From the NCBI GenBank assembly GCA_002869095.1, contig PKTO01000225.1, positions 1 through 8,580 on the forward strand: 8,580 nt of DNA, in the 5' to 3' direction. The position numbers were made by a program, and so were the translations under genes. This stretch comes from Clostridiales bacterium (lineage in GTDB: Bacteria; Bacillota; Clostridia; Peptostreptococcales; BM714). Below the pieces are notes generated by a model. It was not told the origin of the DNA and did not search any database. It saw only the letters and a list, made by a program, of their open reading frames with translations. The stretch's first letter is position 1. Each line of letters begins with the position of its first letter. Of the stretch, positions 5,395 through 8,580 are shown piece by piece.

Positions 5395-8029
5395 AAATCT
5401 CGAAAAAAAATATGATCCGAAGCTGTTTGAAGAAAGGCTTTACCGCCAGTGGGAAAGTGAAGGAAACTTTGGGGCCCGGCCAAATCCGGACAAGGAGCCT
5501 TTTACAATCGTTTTGCCTCCCCCAAATATTACGGGGCATCTGCACATGGGCCATGCCCTGGACCAGACCATACAGGACATCCTGATTCGTTTCAAGCGCA
5601 TGCAGGGTTTCGAAGCCCTATGGCTTCCCGGTACAGACCATGCAAGCATAGCTACGGAGGTAAAGGTAGTCGAGAAAATAATGAAGGATGAGGGAAAAAG
5701 CAAGGATGAGATAGGCCGGGAGGAATTCCTGGAGAGGGCTTGGGAATGGAAAGCTGAGTACGGAGACCGCATTGTGGAGCAAATGAAAAAATTGGGCTCG
5801 TCGTGCGATTGGACGAGAGAACGATTCACCATGGATGAGGGCTGCAACAAGGCTGTAACCGAGGTTTTTGTCAAGCTGTACGAGGAAGGCCACATATACA
5901 GGGGCAACAGGCTGATAAACTGGTGCCCGGACTGCAAGACGTCCCTTTCGGACGCTGAAGTCGAGCATGAGGAGCATAAGGGCAACTTTTGGCATGTAAG
6001 ATATCCGATGAAGGATGGCGGCGGATTCATCGAGATAGCTACCACCAGACCGGAAACAATACTTGGAGACACCGCGATAGCTGTGAATCCGAAAGATGAA
6101 AAATACAGTGAACTAGTCGGAAAGACTGTAATAGTCCCGCTTATAGACAGGGAAATACCGGTAATTGCCGATTCGTATGTAGACATGGATTTTGGGACCG
6201 GAGCCGTAAAGATAACCCCTGCACACGACCCCAACGACTTCGAAGTGGGTCAGAGGCATGATCTTGAGCAGATCAATGTAATGAACGAAGACGCGACAAT
6301 GAACGAGAATGCCGGAAAATACGAGGGCATGGACAGGTACGAGTGCCGAAAAGCTCTCGTTGCCGATCTGGATGAGGCCGGTTTCCTTGTAAAGACGGTT
6401 GAACACCAGCACAATGTGGGAACATGTTACAGATGCCACACCGTGGTGGAGCCTCTTGTGTCGGAGCAGTGGTTTGTCCACATGGACGAGCTGGTCAAGC
6501 CGGTCATCGAATCGGCAAATGAGAATGATATTGAAATAGTGCCCGAGAAATTCAAGAAGGTTTACATGCACTGGCTTGAAAACATAAGGGACTGGTGCAT
6601 TTCAAGACAGCTTTGGTGGGGACACAGAATACCTGCCTATTATTGTCAGGACTGCGGAGAGACAATTGTTGCGTCAAAGGCGCCGGAAAAATGTACAAAA
6701 TGCGGAAGCTCAAATCTGGTTCAGGACGAGGATGTCCTCGACACATGGTTCTCATCGGCACTTTGGCCGTTTTCGACACTGGGCTGGCCCGACAAGACGG
6801 CTGATCTTGAGTATTTTTATCCCACAGATGTATTGGTCACTGGATATGACATAATTTTCTTCTGGGTAATAAGAATGGCTTTTTCAGGCTACGAGCAGAT
6901 GAATGAACGCCCGTTCAAATATGTTCTTGTGCACGGGCTTGTGCGTGACGACCAGGGAAGGAAAATGAGCAAATCCCTGGGCAACGGGATAGATCCTTTG
7001 GAAGTAATCGACCTTTATGGGGCGGATGCCCTGAGATTCATGCTTGCATCGGGCAATTCGCCAGGAAACGACCTCAGGTTTTACATGGAAAGGGTCGAGG
7101 CAAGCAGGAACTTTGCCAACAAGCTTTGGAACGCTTCAAGATTCGTGCTGATGAATCTCGAAGACGAATATGAAATAGACAGAAGCAATTTATCGATGCC
7201 GGATGCGTGGATACTCTCAAGGACCGAAAAAGTTGGAGAGGAAATAACAGGCAATCTTGAGCAGTTTGAGCTTGGATTGGCGGCACAGAAGCTTTACGAC
7301 TTCATATGGAACGAGTTCTGCGACTGGTACATCGAGCTCGCCAAATCAAGATTCTACGGAGATGATGAAAAAGCCAAGAGGCAGGCTCAGGCAGTCATAC
7401 TGAAAGTGCTTAAAGACCTGTTGAAGCTCCTGCATCCATTCATGCCGTTCATCACAGAGGAAATCTGGCAGCATCTGCCCGGCATAGACGGAAGCATAAT
7501 GCTTCAGGACTGGCCCGGGAAAGAATCGGGATTTGCCAATGAGGCGGCTGAAAAAGGAATGGGCCTTGTAATGGGTGTAATAAAGAGCGTGAGGAACACA
7601 AGGGCGGAGATGAATGTCGCACCTTCAAAAAAAGTTCGCATAGTGCTTATTGGGGGGGATTATGAAAAGGCGACGATAAATGAGAACATGGAAACCGTAC
7701 TTTCTCTGGCAAATGTTACGGAGGTTGATTTCAAAGAATCGAAAGAAGAAATAGAATCGGATTCGGCAACCTCAATATTCGAAGGCGTTGAAATATTCAT
7801 TCCCATGGACGATTTGGTGGATTATGAAAAGGAAATGGAAAGGCTTTCAAAAGAAAAGGCAAAAGTAGAGAAAGAGCTTGAAAGGGTATCCAAAAAGCTT
7901 GTGAATGAAGGATTCATAAAGAAAGCCCCGGAAGCTCTGGTGGAACAGGAAAGGGAGAAAAAAAGGAAATTCAAGGATATGTATGATAAAATAGAAGAAA
8001 GGATTGAGATGGTAAAGGATAAGCTTTAA
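5384..8029 (+). CDS. valS: Valyl-tRNA synthetase
   Basis: An 881-residue class I synthetase that joins valine to tRNA-Val in the cytoplasm; this is the normal length for Gram-positive ValRS. The Rossmann fold starts with [15 protein letters not shown] at 45-59, holding the HIGH-type motif HMGH (54-57). The editing domain (about 195-345) has [16 protein letters not shown] at 219-234 and [17 protein letters not shown] at 273-289, for removal of mischarged threonine. Possible zinc ligands are C181/C184, C348/C351, and the knuckle C421/C424 with C437/C440. [10 protein letters not shown] is at 411-420, [17 protein letters not shown] at 453-469, and KMSKS at 527-531. The anticodon-binding domain follows, and a basic/acidic coiled-coil tail occupies about 810-881. 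All catalytic motifs are intact. The start is set by GGGAG eight bases upstream, inside the acetyltransferase gene. Expression is expected to depend on the T-box leader about 530 bases upstream; no separate promoter was seen. Confidence 0.98.
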   Translation: MSDKNLEKKYDPKLFEERLYRQWESEGNFGARPNPDKEPFTIVLPPPNITGHLHMGHALDQTIQDILIRFKRMQGFEALWLPGTDHASIATEVKVVEKIMKDEGKSKDEIGREEFLERAWEWKAEYGDRIVEQMKKLGSSCDWTRERFTMDEGCNKAVTEVFVKLYEEGHIYRGNRLINWCPDCKTSLSDAEVEHEEHKGNFWHVRYPMKDGGGFIEIATTRPETILGDTAIAVNPKDEKYSELVGKTVIVPLIDREIPVIADSYVDMDFGTGAVKITPAHDPNDFEVGQRHDLEQINVMNEDATMNENAGKYEGMDRYECRKALVADLDEAGFLVKTVEHQHNVGTCYRCHTVVEPLVSEQWFVHMDELVKPVIESANENDIEIVPEKFKKVYMHWLENIRDWCISRQLWWGHRIPAYYCQDCGETIVASKAPEKCTKCGSSNLVQDEDVLDTWFSSALWPFSTLGWPDKTADLEYFYPTDVLVTGYDIIFFWVIRMAFSGYEQMNERPFKYVLVHGLVRDDQGRKMSKSLGNGIDPLEVIDLYGADALRFMLASGNSPGNDLRFYMERVEASRNFANKLWNASRFVLMNLEDEYEIDRSNLSMPDAWILSRTEKVGEEITGNLEQFELGLAAQKLYDFIWNEFCDWYIELAKSRFYGDDEKAKRQAQAVILKVLKDLLKLLHPFMPFITEEIWQHLPGIDGSIMLQDWPGKESGFANEAAEKGMGLVMGVIKSVRNTRAEMNVAPSKKVRIVLIGGDYEKATINENMETVLSLANVTEVDFKESKEEIESDSATSIFEGVEIFIPMDDLVDYEKEMERLSKEKAKVEKELERVSKKLVNEGFIKKAPEALVEQEREKKRKFKDMYDKIEERIEMVKDKL

Positions 8030-8082
8030 GCCTTAAAGCAATCAAACGGCGACATAAGATTGCAAATCATCCAGCCATATTG

Positions 8083-8118
8083 ATAAGCCGGATTCCATCC
8101 GGCTTATTAACGCTTTTC
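8083..8118 (+). terminator. Perfect 11-bp inverted repeat between valS and folC, possible terminator
   Basis: ATAAGCCGGAT (8083-8093) and ATCCGGCTTAT (8097-8107) form a perfect 11-pair stem with a TCC loop. The following bases, TAACGCTTTT, are a poor T tract, so it may end only part of the valS transcripts, or protect the valS mRNA 3' end. No recognisable promoter for folC was found after it. Confidence 0.5.
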
Positions 8119-8170
8119 AGGGTTTGATTTCCTGTTCCAAAATCGAAAGAATATTTGAGGTGGTGTTGGT

Positions 8171-8580
8171 TTGGATTACAAAGAAGCTATTGAATATATA
8201 CACGGCACTTATAGATTTGGAAGCAAGTTGGGATTGGAAAACATAAGAAAGCTCCTTTTCAAGTTGGACAATCCCCAGGTGGGTCTCAAAGTGATCCATG
8301 TTGCCGGCACCAATGGAAAGGGGTCGACATGCGCATTTATGAATTCGGTTCTTTATGAAGCGGGATACAGGGTGGGGCTTTACACATCACCATATCTTGA
8401 GGTGTTCAATGAACGAATTCAGATAAACGGAAATCCGATAGAAAATGAAAGGCTTGCCGAATTGACCCAGCGGGTCAAGGAGAAAGTAGACGAGTTGATT
8501 TTCGAAGGTAATGCGCATCCAACTGAATTTGAAATAGTTACCGCTGTGGCGTTTTGCTATTTCAAGGAGGAAAATGTTGA
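8171..8580 (+). CDS. folC: Folylpolyglutamate synthase / dihydrofolate synthase, N-terminal part (3' end outside window)
   Basis: The first 136 codons of a Mur-ligase-family enzyme that uses ATP to add glutamate to dihydropteroate and/or tetrahydrofolate in the cytoplasm, retaining and activating folates. The start DYKEAIEYIHGTYRFGSKLG and the following LENIRKLLFKLDNP are typical of the folate-binding N terminus. The ATP P-loop is HVAGTNGKGST at 43-53, followed by GYRVGLYTSPYLEVFNERIQING. The frame is open to the right edge. The start is TTG, chosen because GAGGTGG at 8157-8163 is seven bases upstream and no ATG or GTG lies in frame near it. Gene order valS-folC is widespread in Firmicutes. 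Functionally it links to the glyA-like gene, as polyglutamylated folate is the SHMT cosubstrate. Confidence 0.96.
   Translation, partial: MDYKEAIEYIHGTYRFGSKLGLENIRKLLFKLDNPQVGLKVIHVAGTNGKGSTCAFMNSVLYEAGYRVGLYTSPYLEVFNERIQINGNPIENERLAELTQRVKEKVDELIFEGNAHPTEFEIVTAVAFCYFKEENV

Noticed and set aside
5440..6234. Long open frame on the minus strand (264 codons)
   Set aside because: It lies fully inside valS, whose motifs are clear. The minus-strand product has no recognisable domain and no ribosome binding site; it is a shadow of the coding strand.
8083..8107. Perfect inverted repeat as a mobile-element end
   Set aside because: The arms are separated by only three bases, with no transposase gene or target-site duplication; an RNA hairpin between valS and folC is the simpler reading.

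Overview
The window looks like chromosomal DNA from a mid-GC, low-GC-lineage Firmicute, most likely an anaerobic amino-acid-using member of the Clostridia. The evidence is a tRNA-dependent T-box leader, the gene order valS-folC (common in Firmicutes), frequent AGA/AGG and ATA codons, strong GGAGG-type ribosome binding sites, and a two-component pair of the type common in clostridia. The exact genus cannot be read from the sequence alone. All genes are on the + strand.

Left part (1-3176). The 3' two thirds of an M20-family amidohydrolase/peptidase gene enters from the left edge. A 113-base gap containing a GC-rich hairpin follows. Then comes a two-gene signalling operon: a histidine kinase with no visible membrane segment that carries two small-ligand sensor domains (an N-terminal cupin and a PocR-type domain), and a short response regulator with an AraC-type DNA-binding domain. 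They should sense an intracellular small molecule and control unknown target genes; the flanking hydrolase and the downstream glyA-like gene are the obvious candidates.

Middle (3177-4533). A PLP-dependent serine hydroxymethyltransferase family gene (glyA) sits behind its own likely promoter. The cofactor lysine and most of the fold are intact. Several residues that are nearly invariant in ordinary SHMT are changed, including the His before the PLP lysine, two active-site Tyr positions and the GGPL loop. It is either a divergent SHMT or a related aldolase/transaldolase.

Right part (4534-8580). A strong promoter drives a complete T-box leader with a GUC (valine) specifier, an antiterminator with the canonical bulge, and a competing intrinsic terminator. 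It controls a GNAT acetyltransferase gene resembling YhhY, which overlaps valS (valyl-tRNA synthetase) by 11 bases. An 11-bp inverted repeat separates valS from the 5' end of folC, which starts with TTG and runs off the right edge. Valine starvation (uncharged tRNA-Val) should raise expression of both the acetyltransferase and valS, and possibly folC by readthrough.

The most unusual points are the divergent SHMT active site, the cupin-PocR-kinase architecture with atypical kinase motifs, and the acetyltransferase placed between a valine T-box and valS. No mobile elements, CRISPR arrays, tRNA or rRNA genes were seen.
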